A stretch of DNA of 64,000 nt from Stigmatella aurantiaca (GCF_900109545.1 NZ_FOAP01000023.1:1-64000); one strand, 5' to 3'. Counted from the stretch's first letter, positions 34,857 to 47,555 are shown. Numbers and translations are program-made. The notes: generated from the letters alone by a model not told the origin.

Positions 34857-35885
34857 TTGAAGCGTTTCCTTCTGCTTGTCCCTGCCCTGCTGATGCCTGC
34901 CCTTGCCTCAGCAGCCACCCTCTGGAAAGGGGATTTCGAGACCGGCAATCACTCCCAGTGGTCCCGCCTCCAGAGCGTTGCCTCGGACAGGCTCCAGGTC
35001 GTCACGGATGTTGTGCGGGAAGGGCGCTATGCGCTCAAGGTGACGGTGAAGAAGGGGGATGACCCCATCAACGCCAGCGGCAACCGCAACGAGCTGCTGT
35101 ACCTGAGCCACGAGACGACCAACACCGACTACTTCTACAAGTGGAGCACCCTGTTCCCGAAGAACTACCCCTCGGCGGACAAGTGGCAGGTGTTCGCGCA
35201 GTGGCACCAGAATGGCTGCTGCGGCTCGCCCCCCCTGGAGTTCTACGTGGTGGGCGAGGAGATGCGCCTGCGTGTGGGTGGCAGCTCCGGCCGCATCGTG
35301 TGGAAGGCGCCCCTCAAGCGCGAGGTGTGGAACGACTTCGTCATGCACGTGAAGTGGTCCTCCGACGCCAAGGTGGGCTTCGTCGAGCTCTACAAGGACG
35401 GCAAGCTCGTGCTGCCCAAGACGATGGCGGCCACCCAGTTCGGCAAGGAGAAGAACTACCTGAAGCTCGGCCTGTACCGGGACGAGAGCATCTCCCCCAC
35501 CGCCACGCTCTACCATGATGGGTTCGTCATGGGCACGACCCTGGCGGACGTGATGCCCCCGCCCCCCGCGCCCGTGCCCGTGCCCGAGGAGGCCCCCGCC
35601 CCCGTGCCCGAGACGCCGTCCGAGACGGAGGCCGAGTTGCCCAATCCCTCTCCGCTGCCGGACCCCGGCGTGGGCACGCCGTCCGCTCCCTCCGCGCCGG
35701 GCTACACCACCCTGCCGGGCGACCCGGGGGATGACCGCGAGGACCTGGAGTTCGGTGCCCCGCAGGGCTGCGGTGCCTCCGCCACCGGCGGCCTGCCCGC
35801 CATGGCCGCGGTGGGGTTGATCGCCGCGGCCCTGCTCCTGCGCCGCCGCCCCGTCCCGGTCCGCGTCCGCGCCCGCCGGCGGTAG
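34857..35885 (+). CDS. Polysaccharide lyase family 20-like protein with sorting-type tail
   Basis: A 342-residue exported protein. Residues 1-20 form a signal peptide (MKRFLLLVPALLMPALASA). Residues 21-235 match the PF14099 polysaccharide lyase fold (FETGNHSQW, GNRNELLYLS, WQVFAQWHQNG). A Pro/Glu-rich linker (about 235-290) leads to a C-terminal tail GCGASATGG, hydrophobic helix and RRRP, the pattern of the myxobacterial MYXO-CTERM surface-sorting signal. Likely lyses uronic-acid-containing polysaccharide at the cell surface. The start is TTG at 34857, which begins the signal peptide and follows AAAGGA. Confidence 0.85.
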   Translation: MKRFLLLVPALLMPALASAATLWKGDFETGNHSQWSRLQSVASDRLQVVTDVVREGRYALKVTVKKGDDPINASGNRNELLYLSHETTNTDYFYKWSTLFPKNYPSADKWQVFAQWHQNGCCGSPPLEFYVVGEEMRLRVGGSSGRIVWKAPLKREVWNDFVMHVKWSSDAKVGFVELYKDGKLVLPKTMAATQFGKEKNYLKLGLYRDESISPTATLYHDGFVMGTTLADVMPPPPAPVPVPEEAPAPVPETPSETEAELPNPSPLPDPGVGTPSAPSAPGYTTLPGDPGDDREDLEFGAPQGCGASATGGLPAMAAVGLIAAALLLRRRPVPVRVRARRR

Positions 35886-35949
35886 CTGTCCCGCGGCCCC
35901 CGTCCCCCGGGGGCCGCGCTCCCCCTGCCCGTCCGGCTAGCATGGACCC

Positions 35950-36483
35950 ATGAATCCTCTCGTCCATGCGGAGCTGTCCTGGCTGGGAGCCCAAGGGCTT
36001 CGCGAGCGCCGGGACCGGATCCTCGTCACGTGCGCGGGCCTGGCCCCGGATCTCGATGGGCTGTCCCTCCTCGGGGGAGAGGCCGCCTACGCCCGCTACC
36101 ACCACGTGCTCTTTCACGGCTACGCGGGCGCGCTGCTCACGGCGGCCGTCTGCGCGGCCTTCGCGCGGCAACGCCTGGCGGTGGCCCTGCTGTCCCTGGC
36201 CACCTTTCACCTGCACCTCTTGTGTGACTTGCTGGGCAGCGGGCCCGGCTGGGGCATTGTCTATTTTTGGCCCACCTCCCCCCGGGAGTTCTTCTGGCGG
36301 GGCCAGTGGGACCTGGCCTCCTGGCAGAACGCGCTCGTGGGGCTGGGGGCAAGCCTGGCATGTCTGGCCTGTGCCCTGCGCTGGCGCCGCACCGTGGTGG
36401 AGCTGCTGTCGCCGCGCTGGGATGCCGAGGTGACGCGCACTGTGCGGCGCCGCTTCCTCGGGAGTGACGATCCTTCCGTATAA
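35950..36483 (+). CDS. YdjM-like membrane-bound metal-dependent hydrolase
   Basis: A 177-residue membrane protein of PF04307 (YdjM/LexA-regulated hydrolase). Near the N-terminus NPLVHAELSWLGA holds the conserved His; LAPDLDGL near 32 and HHVLFHGYAGALL near 51 give the D-x-D and H-x-x-x-H type metal motifs, followed by further hydrophobic helices. Biochemical role unknown even in the founding members. ATG 35950 lies 64 bases past the lyase stop. Confidence 0.8.
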   Translation: MNPLVHAELSWLGAQGLRERRDRILVTCAGLAPDLDGLSLLGGEAAYARYHHVLFHGYAGALLTAAVCAAFARQRLAVALLSLATFHLHLLCDLLGSGPGWGIVYFWPTSPREFFWRGQWDLASWQNALVGLGASLACLACALRWRRTVVELLSPRWDAEVTRTVRRRFLGSDDPSV

Positions 36484-36584
36484 CTAGAACAAACGTGGCA
36501 GCCTGAAACCGGCAGGGCCCGTCCAGGGCCTGGAAGCGCGGGGCCCCCGTGCAAGTCACCTGCGGGGACGCGTAGAGTGCGGGC

Positions 36585-39500
36585 GTGCCGCGCTGTCAGA
36601 CATGCGGACGCCGCTGGGAACAATCCCATGCGCAGTGTCCACGGGGAGCATCGTCTTCCGCAGAACCCGCCCGGATGCCGGAGGTGGACTCATCCTTCGT
36701 GCTCACCTTTCCGGGCTACCGCATCGAGCGCCTCATTGCCCAGGGGGGCTTCGGCACCCTGGTGAAGGCCCTCCGCCAGGAGGATGGCCTGAGCGTGGCC
36801 ATCAAGGTGGCCCACGCGGGCAACCCGCTGGCGGAGTTCCAGCTCGCGCGTGAGGCCGAGGCGCTCTACACGCTGGGCGCTCCCCTGGTGCCGGCGCTGT
36901 ACGAGGTGGGCACCCTGGAGGAAGGCCGGCCCTTCCTCGCCATGGAGTACGTCGCGGTGCCGACGCTGGCCGAGTACCTGGCGCGGCTGTCCGGGCCCCT
37001 GGCCCCTGCCGAGTTCGCCTCCCGCGCGCGCGCCCTGCTCCACGGGCTGTGCCTCGTGCACGCCCAGGGCTTCGTCCACTGCGACCTCAAGCCGGAGAAC
37101 ATCTTCCTGGATGACGCGGCCTCGCGCGTGCGCCTGTTCGACTTCGGCCTGGCCCACCCGCTGGGCCCCCCGAGCGCCTCCACCGAGCTCACCTTGAGCG
37201 GCCACGGGGCCTACGCGGGCACCGCCGAGTACATGGCCCCCGAGCAGTGCGCGGGCAGCCAGGCGGTGGATGCGCGCACGGACGTGTATGCGCTGGGCGT
37301 CATCCTCTACGAGATGCTCACGGGCCGGCCCCCCTTCTTCGGCACCCCGGCGGAGGTGTTCCAGGCCCACCTGTCCCTGCGGCCCCCGCGCCCCTCGGAG
37401 TTCGCCCCGGTGGCGCCCGACGTGGAGGAGCTGGTGCTCCAGTGCCTGGCCAAGGAGCGCTCCCGGCGCTTCCCCAGCATGATGGCCGCCAGCGACGCGC
37501 TGCGCGCGGCGCTCTCCCAGGACACGCCCCGCGTCAGCGCCCTGCCCCGCGCCCCGCAGCCCCCCGCCGAGGAGCCCTCGCGCGCCGCGCAGGCGCGCCG
37601 CTCGGTGGCGGTGCTGCTCTTCCACTCCAGCGCCAACCCGCTCGCCGTGCAGAAGGCGCTGGCCACCTGTGGCGGGCAGGTGGCCTTCCGCGAGGGCTCG
37701 CGCTTCGCCGGGGTGTTCGACCCGGACGCCGGGGAGAACCCGGTGCGGCGGGCCCTGCGCGCGGCGGAGGCCCTGGAGGAGCACCGCCTGGCCGCCAGCG
37801 TCCTGGTGGACGTGGCCACCGTCACCGTGCAGCGCCGCCCGGGTGCCGCCCCCCGCTACTTCGGCGGCCCCTTCTCGCAGAAGGAGCGCTACCCCACCGG
37901 CGCCGGCAACCCACCGCTGATGGTCACCACCGCGGCGGCGGAGGCCGTGCCGGACGTGCGCTGTGTCTCCATTCCGGACCGCGAGGGGCTCCTGCGCCCC
38001 GCCGAGCCCGAGGTGGCACCGCGCGCGGACATGACGGTGCTCAAGCTGGGCAGCGAGCTGCTCATTGGCCGGGGCGAGGAGCTGGAGGGCTTCTGGCAGA
38101 GCGCCCAGGAGGCGGTGAACGACGGCGCCCCCACGCTGGCCACCATGCTGGGCGAGCGCGGCTACGGCAAGAGCCACTTCAGCGCCGCGCTCACCCGGAA
38201 GCTCCAGCAGACGCTGCCCCAGGCCCACGTGTACGAGCTGCGCGCCCGCGAGCCAGTGCGCGGCGACCCGGACGGCACCCTGCGCATGCTCCTGCGGTGC
38301 GCGCTCCACGACTTCGAGCGCGACGACACGGGCTCGGAGGGCGCCAGCCGCACCGCCTTCTTCAAGCGGCTGGGGCCCACGCTGGCGACCGAGCTGTGGC
38401 CCGGCGTGTCCACCACCCTGGGCTGGTCCACCCCCGACAGCCCCGAGGTGCAGAGCCGCGCCGCGGCCCCCGGCGCGCTGCGCACGCTGGCCATGCGCGC
38501 CACGGGCGAGCTGCTGGCAGCCACCGCCCGCCTCCACCCGCTGTGCCTGCTGCTGGATGACGCGCACTTCGCGGAGGAGACGGCGCTGGATGCGCTGGAG
38601 TACGCGTGCCTCGCCGAGGGGCGCGCCCCGCTGTGGGTGTGCGTCCTGGCGCGGCCCGAGTTCGAGCGCAGCCGCCCGAGCTGGGGCTCGCGCGCCGCGC
38701 GCAAGTACAGCCTCACCCTGGGCCCGCTGTCGCCCGTGCACGCCCAGGCCCTGTGCCGCGTGCTGCTGCGCCCGGTGCAGAACGTGCCCGCCATGGCGGT
38801 GGAGCGCATCGTCGAGCGCACCCGGCGCGTGCCCCTGTTCCTGGTGGAGCTGGTGCGCGGCCTCAAGCGCCAGGGGCTGATGCGCCAGCGCGGCCCCGGC
38901 GGCAGCTGGTACCTCGTCACCGACGAGCTGGACCGGGTGCCGGAGCTGCGGCTGGTGGAGTGGCTGGCGGACCGGGAGCTGGGCGTGCTGCCCCCGGCGC
39001 TCGCGGCGCACGCGCGGCTGTGCGCGCTCCTGGGCTCGGACTTCACCCTGGCCACCGCCGAGGGCGTGGTGCGGGAGCTGGAGCGCGAGGGCGGCGCGGC
39101 GGACTTCCCGTTGGATCCGCGCCACGCCACGCGAAGGCTTCTGGACCTGGGGCTGCTCGTGGGGCACCGGCAGGATGACCTGAGCTTCCGCAACGAGCTG
39201 GTGCGCGAGGCCGCCGCGCGCACGCTGCCGGACGCCGAGCGCATCCGCATTCACCGCGCCGCCGTCGCCTTCTACCAGAGCCCCGCCGCCGCCCCCGAGC
39301 GGCAGCGGCTGCCGCGCCTGGCCTTCCACGCCGCCGCCGCCGGCCTGAGGGACGAGGCCGTCGCGCTCTACCTGGACCTGGCCGAGTCGGCCCGCGGCCG
39401 GCACGCGTACCTGGACGCCGAGAGCATGTACACGCGCGCCCTGGAGCTGGTGGACCCCGCCGACGAGCTGCGCGGCCTCACCGCCCTGCGGGGGCGGGGC

Positions 39501-40634
39501 CTCATGCGCTACCGCATCGGCCGGTATGACGACTCGCTCGCCGACTTCGCCCGCGCCCGGGAGATGGCCCACCGCCAGGGGGATGCGCGCGTGGAGGTGG
39601 AGGTGCTGCTGGAAGAGGCGGTGGCGCTCGACTGGGTGAACGACTACACGCGCTCGGACGAGTGCGTGCAGAAGGCGCGGGCGCTGGCCGATGCCGTGCC
39701 CGCCTCCCACATCCAGGCGCACCTGCTGCTGGGAATCGGCCGCTCCTGGTTCCGCCAAGGGCGGTGGGAGCGCGCCTGCCCGCCGCTGGAGGCCGCGGTG
39801 GACCGCTCTCGCACGCAAGGGGACGCGGGCTACGAGACGCGCGTCGCGGCGCAGCTGCTGCTGGCCGTCATCCTCCCCAACCTGGGCCGCATCGACGAGG
39901 CCGAGGCGGTGCTGGAAGAGGTGATTTCCGCCTGCGCCCGGCGCGGGGACCGGTTCCACCTGGGCGGCGCCATCAACAACCGCCGCAACCTGTGGGTGGC
40001 GCGCAAGGACCTGGAGCACGCGCTGAAGGACCAGGAGCGCTTCATGCACCTGGGCCGCGAGCTGGGCGTGGTGGGCTGGGAGTACTTCGCCGAGTACAAC
40101 CTGGGGGAGCTGCTCTACCAGGCGGGGAACACCTCCGCGGCCGCGCCCCACATCGCCCGCGCCATCGAGCTGGAGCGGGGCCACCCGGAGGTGGCCTCCC
40201 AGCCGTGGGCCCTGCTGCTCCAGGCCCGGGCGCTCGCCTGGGAGGGCCAGGCGGAGCCTGCGCGCGAGGTGCTCGAACAGGTGAGCGAGGCGCTCGCCAC
40301 GCGGCAGCCCCCGCAGGAGATGAGCCCCTCGGAGGCGGTGCTCTTCGCCATGGTGGAGCTGGCCACACGGCAGGCCAGCGCCGAGGAGTGGGCGGCGCTC
40401 CAGGCCCGCTCCGCCGAGGTCTCCGTGGAGCAGGAGCCCCTGGAGGTGATGGAGCTGATGGCGCTCTCGGCGCTGCGGCGGGGCGAGCAGCCCCTCGCGG
40501 TGCGCGTCCTCCAGGAGGCGCTCCTGCGCGCCGGCAGCATCCCCAACGTCATGGAGGGGCGGCTGCGCCGGACGCTGGAGCGGGCGCTCAGCCTCAGCGT
40601 TGAATCAGTTCCAGCGCTACCAGGCCGGCGATGA
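36585..40634 (+). CDS. Giant Ser/Thr kinase with AAA-type ATPase and TPR-like region
   Basis: A 1349-residue PknK-like protein. Residues 1-30 form a zinc-ribbon-like CQTCGRRW-x(n)-C. The kinase domain (about 40-310) has QGGFGTLV, VAIKVAH, HCDLKPEN (His165/Asp167) and DFGLAHP. A class III cyclase-like remnant (about 340-490) precedes an ATPase region with Walker A GERGYGKSH near 523 and Walker B LLLDDAHF near 648. The C-terminal 500 residues are helical TPR repeats. These multidomain kinases are usually scaffolded signalling hubs in myxobacteria. GTG 36585 is preferred as it keeps the cysteine motif. Its last 41 bases overlap the OPT gene tail-to-tail. Confidence 0.9.
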   Translation: MPRCQTCGRRWEQSHAQCPRGASSSAEPARMPEVDSSFVLTFPGYRIERLIAQGGFGTLVKALRQEDGLSVAIKVAHAGNPLAEFQLAREAEALYTLGAPLVPALYEVGTLEEGRPFLAMEYVAVPTLAEYLARLSGPLAPAEFASRARALLHGLCLVHAQGFVHCDLKPENIFLDDAASRVRLFDFGLAHPLGPPSASTELTLSGHGAYAGTAEYMAPEQCAGSQAVDARTDVYALGVILYEMLTGRPPFFGTPAEVFQAHLSLRPPRPSEFAPVAPDVEELVLQCLAKERSRRFPSMMAASDALRAALSQDTPRVSALPRAPQPPAEEPSRAAQARRSVAVLLFHSSANPLAVQKALATCGGQVAFREGSRFAGVFDPDAGENPVRRALRAAEALEEHRLAASVLVDVATVTVQRRPGAAPRYFGGPFSQKERYPTGAGNPPLMVTTAAAEAVPDVRCVSIPDREGLLRPAEPEVAPRADMTVLKLGSELLIGRGEELEGFWQSAQEAVNDGAPTLATMLGERGYGKSHFSAALTRKLQQTLPQAHVYELRAREPVRGDPDGTLRMLLRCALHDFERDDTGSEGASRTAFFKRLGPTLATELWPGVSTTLGWSTPDSPEVQSRAAAPGALRTLAMRATGELLAATARLHPLCLLLDDAHFAEETALDALEYACLAEGRAPLWVCVLARPEFERSRPSWGSRAARKYSLTLGPLSPVHAQALCRVLLRPVQNVPAMAVERIVERTRRVPLFLVELVRGLKRQGLMRQRGPGGSWYLVTDELDRVPELRLVEWLADRELGVLPPALAAHARLCALLGSDFTLATAEGVVRELEREGGAADFPLDPRHATRRLLDLGLLVGHRQDDLSFRNELVREAAARTLPDAERIRIHRAAVAFYQSPAAAPERQRLPRLAFHAAAAGLRDEAVALYLDLAESARGRHAYLDAESMYTRALELVDPADELRGLTALRGRGLMRYRIGRYDDSLADFARAREMAHRQGDARVEVEVLLEEAVALDWVNDYTRSDECVQKARALADAVPASHIQAHLLLGIGRSWFRQGRWERACPPLEAAVDRSRTQGDAGYETRVAAQLLLAVILPNLGRIDEAEAVLEEVISACARRGDRFHLGGAINNRRNLWVARKDLEHALKDQERFMHLGRELGVVGWEYFAEYNLGELLYQAGNTSAAAPHIARAIELERGHPEVASQPWALLLQARALAWEGQAEPAREVLEQVSEALATRQPPQEMSPSEAVLFAMVELATRQASAEEWAALQARSAEVSVEQEPLEVMELMALSALRRGEQPLAVRVLQEALLRAGSIPNVMEGRLRRTLERALSLSVESVPALPGRR

Positions 40635-42389
40635 GCAGCCCCATGATGGACTCGCCCGCGATGGCGCCCGCGCCCAGCGCGGGCATGTGCGCGTCCACCA
40701 TGTCCGGGCGCACGCGCCGCGCCAGGGCCACCAGCACCGCGCCCAGGCCAATCGTCATCGCGTAGTGGGCAGGCAAGAGCATGCCCAGCCCCATGGCCAC
40801 CGCCGAGGGCAGCACCCGCGCCAGGCGCCCCCGCGCCGCCAGCGTCAGCGCCGCGCCCACGAAGAAGCCCAGGGCCGCGGCCCGGGCCGCCTCGGGCGGC
40901 AGCCCCGCGAGCCCCTGCACGGACACGCTCGCCACGATGCGGAACTGGTGCGCGGACGGCACGGGCAGCGCCTCGCCCAGGCCATAGGTGTCCACCAGCA
41001 GCAGGTACACGGGCACGCTCACCAGCGAGCCCACGAGCACGCCCAGCAGCTGCGACAGGAGCTGGCGCGCCGGCGAGGACTTGAGCAGGTGCCCCGCCTT
41101 GTAGGACCAGAGGCTCACGCCCGTCTGCGCCACCGCGCCCGCCACCACCGAGCCCGCGGCGACGTTGAGCCCGGTGGGCCCCGGGAAGGCCGTGCCCGAG
41201 GCCAGCTGGGTGAGCTGCCCCATCTGGCTCACCGGCGAGATGTCCATCTGCCCCGCGCTGCGCGCGCACACCGCGCACAGCGGCAGCACCAGCACGAGCG
41301 CCAGGAGCGTGTGCAGCATGGGCAGCCCGAACACCACCCGGCCCAGCACCAGCGTCAGCACGCACGCCGCCAGCCCCGCCCACACCGCCCAGCGCCCCAC
41401 GGAGGGCTCTTCGGAGCGCCCCAGGGAACGCAAGTCCTTGGCGGCCGCCCCCAGCAGGGAGCGCGCTTGCATGCCCAGGGAGACGAGGGCCGCGCCCACC
41501 ATCAACCCCACCCCGGGCCAGGTGAGCCACACGGCGAAGCCGTCATAGCCGAGCTGCGCATCCACGCTCCCGGAGCGCGCGAGCCCCGGCGCGAGGCCCA
41601 CCCAGGACACCAGCGCCCCCAGCACCATGCTCAGCGACATCTGCAGCCCCGCCATCATCCCCACCGCCATCAGCATGGGGCTCCAGCCGATGCCCAGCGT
41701 GAAGGTGGAGGCCGGCAGCCCCGCGAGCTTGCCGGGCGCCGCCGTCACCCAGGGCACCCATGCCTGCACATCCCGCATCCACGTCACCGCCATGGTGAAC
41801 AGCCCGGAGCCCAGCAGCACCTGGGCACGCCCGGGGCGCTCCACCCGCCCGGTGCGGTGCAGCGCGGTGATGAGCTCCGCGGTGGCCACGCCCGTGGGGA
41901 ACGCCAGCCCCTCCTGGTCCAGCAGGCGGCTGCGCAGCAGGTACGCGGCCAGCACCCCCAGCACGCCCAGGGTGATGCTCCACACGACGATGCCCCAGGA
42001 GGGCACGGACAGCCCCATGAGCGTCAGCGCCGGAATGGAGCCCAGCAGGCCCGCCACCGCCGGCATCGCCCCCACCGCGGAGGCCGTCGTCTGCGTGAGG
42101 TTCGTCTCCAGCATCGTCGGGCCGCCGCCCCGGCGGCGCCCCAGCGCCGACAGCCCGCTGAAGCCCAGCACCGCGGCGATGATGGAGCCGCTCTCCCACC
42201 AGCCCGTCTTCAACCCCATGTAGACGTTGGTGATGGCCAGCAGCGCGCCGATGATGCAGCCCCCCACCAGGGAGCGCGCCGTGAACTCGCCCGGCAGCAC
42301 CACCGGGGTGGGGCTCGTCACGAGCCGGGGCCCCGTGCCGAGCACGGGCGTCACGGCGGCCGGGGAGTCCAGAGACTCCGGCGGAGCAT

Positions 42390-42393
<4 letters not shown>
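40594..42393 (-). CDS. OPT family oligopeptide/metal-complex transporter
   Basis: A 599-residue transporter with about 14-16 hydrophobic helices. OPT family hallmarks: GALLAITNVYMGLKTGWWESG near residue 50-70, GxxxAELI (PTGVATAELITALH) near 160, and GLPASTFTLGIGWSP near 235. It would move peptides or metal chelates across the inner membrane. Its ATG overlaps the stop of the FHA-PAS histidine kinase (ATGA), so the kinase and transporter are one unit. The C-terminus overlaps the convergent giant kinase by 41 bases. Confidence 0.9.
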
Positions 42394-44669
<2,276 letters not shown>

Positions 44670-44873
44670 CGGTTCCCCCCTTGGAACGCCGCAAATCCCA
44701 ACAGTGTCCCCCCCCCACCTCCAACCCGGCCACCGCCACGTTCCCAGGGAGCATCCGCCACTGGACACGCCGCGCGCCGGCCTGGAGGCTTGGGTGCACG
44801 GTGTCCGACAGTCTACCCCTGTTCCAGGCCCCAGGCCCAGTGCACCCCTGGCGCTGGGCTAAGGTGCGGGCCC

Positions 44874-46277
44874 ATGGGGGATTCCGAGAGCACGTTCCGT
44901 ATTCAAGGCCGCAAGGTCACCACGCCCGTGCCGTGGAGGACCGAGCCCGCCAGTGAGGGGAACGGAGACCTCCCGTACTCGCTCGCGGGCGAGTACCTCC
45001 TCAAGCGGCTGCTGGCCTCGGGCGGCCACGGCAGCGTGTACGAGGCGGAGCACCGCATCCTCGGCCGGCGCGTGGCGGTGAAGGTGCTCCACCCGCACCT
45101 GGCGGACCAGGGCGAGATGCTCCAGCGCTTCGTGCGCGAGGCGCGCATCGTCAATCAGATCCGCCACCCCAACGTGGTGGACATCCACGACTTCGGGATG
45201 ATGCCGGATGGCAGCCCTTATTATGTGATGGAGCTGCTCGAGGGCCGCACGCTCAGCCAGCTCGTGCAGGAGCGCGGACGCATGTCCGCCGAGCGCGCGC
45301 TCGCGTACCTGGAGCCGGTGTGCATGGCGCTGGGCGCCGCGCACCAGGCGGGCATCGTCCACCGGGACTTGAAGGCCAGCAACGTGCTGGTGGTGGAAGA
45401 TGGGCCCGCCCCCCAGGTGAAGCTCTTGGACTTTGGTATCGCCAAGGTGCTCCAGCCCCCCGGCGGCCAGGAGGGGCTCACGCTCGCCGGGCAGCGGCTG
45501 GGCACCGCCTACGCCATGGCCCCCGAGCAGCTGAGAGGCGGCCCCATCAACCCCAACACGGACGTGTACGCGCTGGGGGTGCTGCTCTTCCAGCTGCTTA
45601 CCGGGCGCTACCCCTTCCAGTCCAAGGACCGGATGGAGCTGGAGCGGCTGCACCTGGAGGCCCCGCCCCCGCGCCCCAGCGCCTGCGCGCCGGTGTCCCT
45701 GGCGGTGGACGCGGTGGTGCTGCGCTGCCTGGAGAAGGAGGCCGAGCGGCGCTTTCCCCATACCGCCGCCTTCCTCACCGCGCTCCGGCAGGCGGTGGAC
45801 ACGCAGGGCCTGGCCGCCTCGGACGGGCGCGCCTGCCGCGCCCTGGCCGTGCACGCGGAGGTGGAGCTCGCCGAGGGCACCCACGACGATGAAATCTTCC
45901 ACGCGGCGCTCGCCGACGTGCTCGACCGGCTCGAGCGCGAGGTGCGCCAGCTGGGCTTCCTCCTCGCCCTCCAGGTGGGCACCGCGCAGCTCGGCATCCG
46001 GCTGCTGGAGCCCACCCGCCCCCTGCCCCCCACCGAGGCCCTCGCCCTGCGCGAGGCCCTGGAGCGCGTGGGCCGCGACATGCGCGAGCAGACCCGCCGC
46101 CTGGGCCTGGCCTTCCACCTGTGCGTCCATGTGGGGATGGTGGAGGTGCGCGGCGAGGGGGACGACTTGGAAGTCCTGGGAGGCCCCGTCACCGAGCTGT
46201 CCACCTGGGTCATTCAAGCCCCGGACGGACTCCACCTCACCCCGGGCGCCGCTCACATTCTCGAATTCGGGGCCTGA
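44874..46277 (+). CDS. Ser/Thr protein kinase with C-terminal cyclase-like region
   Basis: A 467-residue cytosolic kinase. The domain (about 38-300) has ASGGHGSVY, VAVKVLHPHL, HRDLKASN near 165, DFGIAK near 185, and APEQLRGG near 220. The C-terminal 160 residues (CRALAVHAEVEL to GGPVTELSTW) resemble a degenerate class III nucleotide cyclase without clear catalytic residues, the arrangement found in many myxobacterial kinases. No membrane helix. It is divergent from the FHA-PAS kinase. Function unknown. Confidence 0.86.
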   Translation: MGDSESTFRIQGRKVTTPVPWRTEPASEGNGDLPYSLAGEYLLKRLLASGGHGSVYEAEHRILGRRVAVKVLHPHLADQGEMLQRFVREARIVNQIRHPNVVDIHDFGMMPDGSPYYVMELLEGRTLSQLVQERGRMSAERALAYLEPVCMALGAAHQAGIVHRDLKASNVLVVEDGPAPQVKLLDFGIAKVLQPPGGQEGLTLAGQRLGTAYAMAPEQLRGGPINPNTDVYALGVLLFQLLTGRYPFQSKDRMELERLHLEAPPPRPSACAPVSLAVDAVVLRCLEKEAERRFPHTAAFLTALRQAVDTQGLAASDGRACRALAVHAEVELAEGTHDDEIFHAALADVLDRLEREVRQLGFLLALQVGTAQLGIRLLEPTRPLPPTEALALREALERVGRDMREQTRRLGLAFHLCVHVGMVEVRGEGDDLEVLGGPVTELSTWVIQAPDGLHLTPGAAHILEFGA

Positions 46278-46474
46278 TTTTTCGAGACATTTCCTGGCAT
46301 TTCACGGGGTTGTCCGTCCCTCGACGGTGTAGGTGCTTGTAATCCCGTGGCGCCTGCTGGCACCCGTCCAGATTCCGACCCCTCGCACCGGGCCGGTGGC
46401 CCCCGTGCGTGCTGAGCTGCGCGCAGGCCCGTAATCCCAGACAGGGCGCCGCTGACAGCGTTTTTCTTCGAGCC

Positions 46475-46539
46475 TACTGCAGCGGCGTTCCTGGCGGCCG
46501 TGTGTGTCACGGCCGGTTTCAACCCTGGGGGGGACCGCC
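46475..46539 (+). promoter_or_regulatory. Leader hairpin, lipoprotein 1 of 3
   Basis: The 5' leader of the first NGLSV lipoprotein. GGCCGTG and CACGGCC form exact 7-base arms at 46496-46514 around TGTGT, then a G7 run (46527-46533) lies just before the ATG. Position, stem and G-run match the leaders of the two following paralogues. Confidence 0.55.
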
Positions 46540-47517
46540 ATGCAGCAAGTGCCGAACACGAATCAAGGCAGCAGTGTCTCAAACCGGCGTCCAATGCCGT
46601 GGGCAAGGCGGGGGTTCACCCTGGCCTGCCTGCTGGGGGCCGCGGCAGGGTGTGAGCCCGAGGACGAACGCGCCGCGCCGGTCCGCGCCACGCGCCAGAG
46701 CGCCGAGAGCCTGCAGTCTCCCAACGGCCTGTCCGTCAACGGCCTGTCCGTCAACGGCCTGTCCGTCAACGGCTTGTCGGTCAACGGCCTGTCCGTCAAC
46801 GGCCTGTCCACGCAGGCCTTCCGCGAGTGGTTCAACCTGAATCCATCGCTCAACGAAGTCACCATGCGCTACGTGGTGCGCTGCGCGATGGCCGAGTCGG
46901 AGAGCCTCTCGTGGAGCAACCCGCACACGGGCGGGCACCACACCTGGCAGGGGCAGCTGGCGCTGGCGCCGGGCTGGAGCGCGGGGCTGCCGCCGAGCCT
47001 CAGTGAGCAGCAGGCCATCACCGCGTGCCTGGCGGCGCACGCGAACAAGTTCGGCCTGCACATCCCCATCTCCGTGCTGGGCCGCGACGCGCTGGGGCTG
47101 CCCATCCCCTACACCGGCCGGGAGCTCGCCATGTACTCCGAGCGCGAGGCGTGCTTCTTCGGCAACCTCTTCACGGACGAGGGCATCCACGCGGCGAACG
47201 ACCGGCCCGAGCTGCGCGACAGCGAGAGCACCTCGCGCGCCTGCGGCCTGTCCTCGCGCAGCGAGGGCTCCGGCTGCGCGCCCATCGCCCACGAGGGCGC
47301 GTGCGCCGACTTCTGCACCCTGGATTCGACGCGGACGTACTACACCCACTGCACCCTCAACGGCGTGACGTACCGGCCGCTCACCACGCGCATTCTCCCC
47401 ACGGACATCTACCGGTGCGGTGACGGCGTGTGCCAGCACACCGAGAGCTGCGGCACGGGCAACACCTTCGACAGCTGCGCCACCGACTGCGGCGCCTGTC
47501 CGAAGGGATTGGACTAA
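46540..47517 (+). CDS. NGLSV-repeat lipoprotein, paralogue 1
   Basis: A 325-residue lipoprotein: lipobox AAGC (Cys near residue 38), five NGLSV units plus NGLS at about 62-90 encoded by 15-bp tandem DNA repeats, then a roughly 200-residue conserved domain (STQAFREWFN to LTTRILPTDIY) with several cysteine pairs, and a C-terminal CGDGVCQ-x-ESCGTG-x-DCGAC module like disintegrin/notch-type cysteine repeats of myxobacteria. The long basic N-terminus of the signal is unusual. First of three tandem paralogues. No known function; likely surface-exposed. Confidence 0.85.
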   Translation: MQQVPNTNQGSSVSNRRPMPWARRGFTLACLLGAAAGCEPEDERAAPVRATRQSAESLQSPNGLSVNGLSVNGLSVNGLSVNGLSVNGLSTQAFREWFNLNPSLNEVTMRYVVRCAMAESESLSWSNPHTGGHHTWQGQLALAPGWSAGLPPSLSEQQAITACLAAHANKFGLHIPISVLGRDALGLPIPYTGRELAMYSEREACFFGNLFTDEGIHAANDRPELRDSESTSRACGLSSRSEGSGCAPIAHEGACADFCTLDSTRTYYTHCTLNGVTYRPLTTRILPTDIYRCGDGVCQHTESCGTGNTFDSCATDCGACPKGLD

Positions 47518-47532
47518 GGTCGAATTACCGTT

Positions 47533-47555
47533 CTAGCAAATATTGCTAGTTTTTA
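47533..47555 (+). terminator. Intrinsic terminator after NGLSV lipoprotein 1
   Basis: CTAGCAA and TTGCTAG are exact 7-base arms around ATA, followed by TTTTT. It lies 16 bases past the stop codon and should end the first lipoprotein transcript, so the three paralogues are probably transcribed separately. Confidence 0.75.

Noticed and set aside
36690..40184. A 1164-codon minus-strand frame antisense to the giant kinase
   Set aside because: Same artefact; Gly/Arg/Val/His-rich and with no ribosome site, while the sense frame has clear kinase and ATPase motifs.
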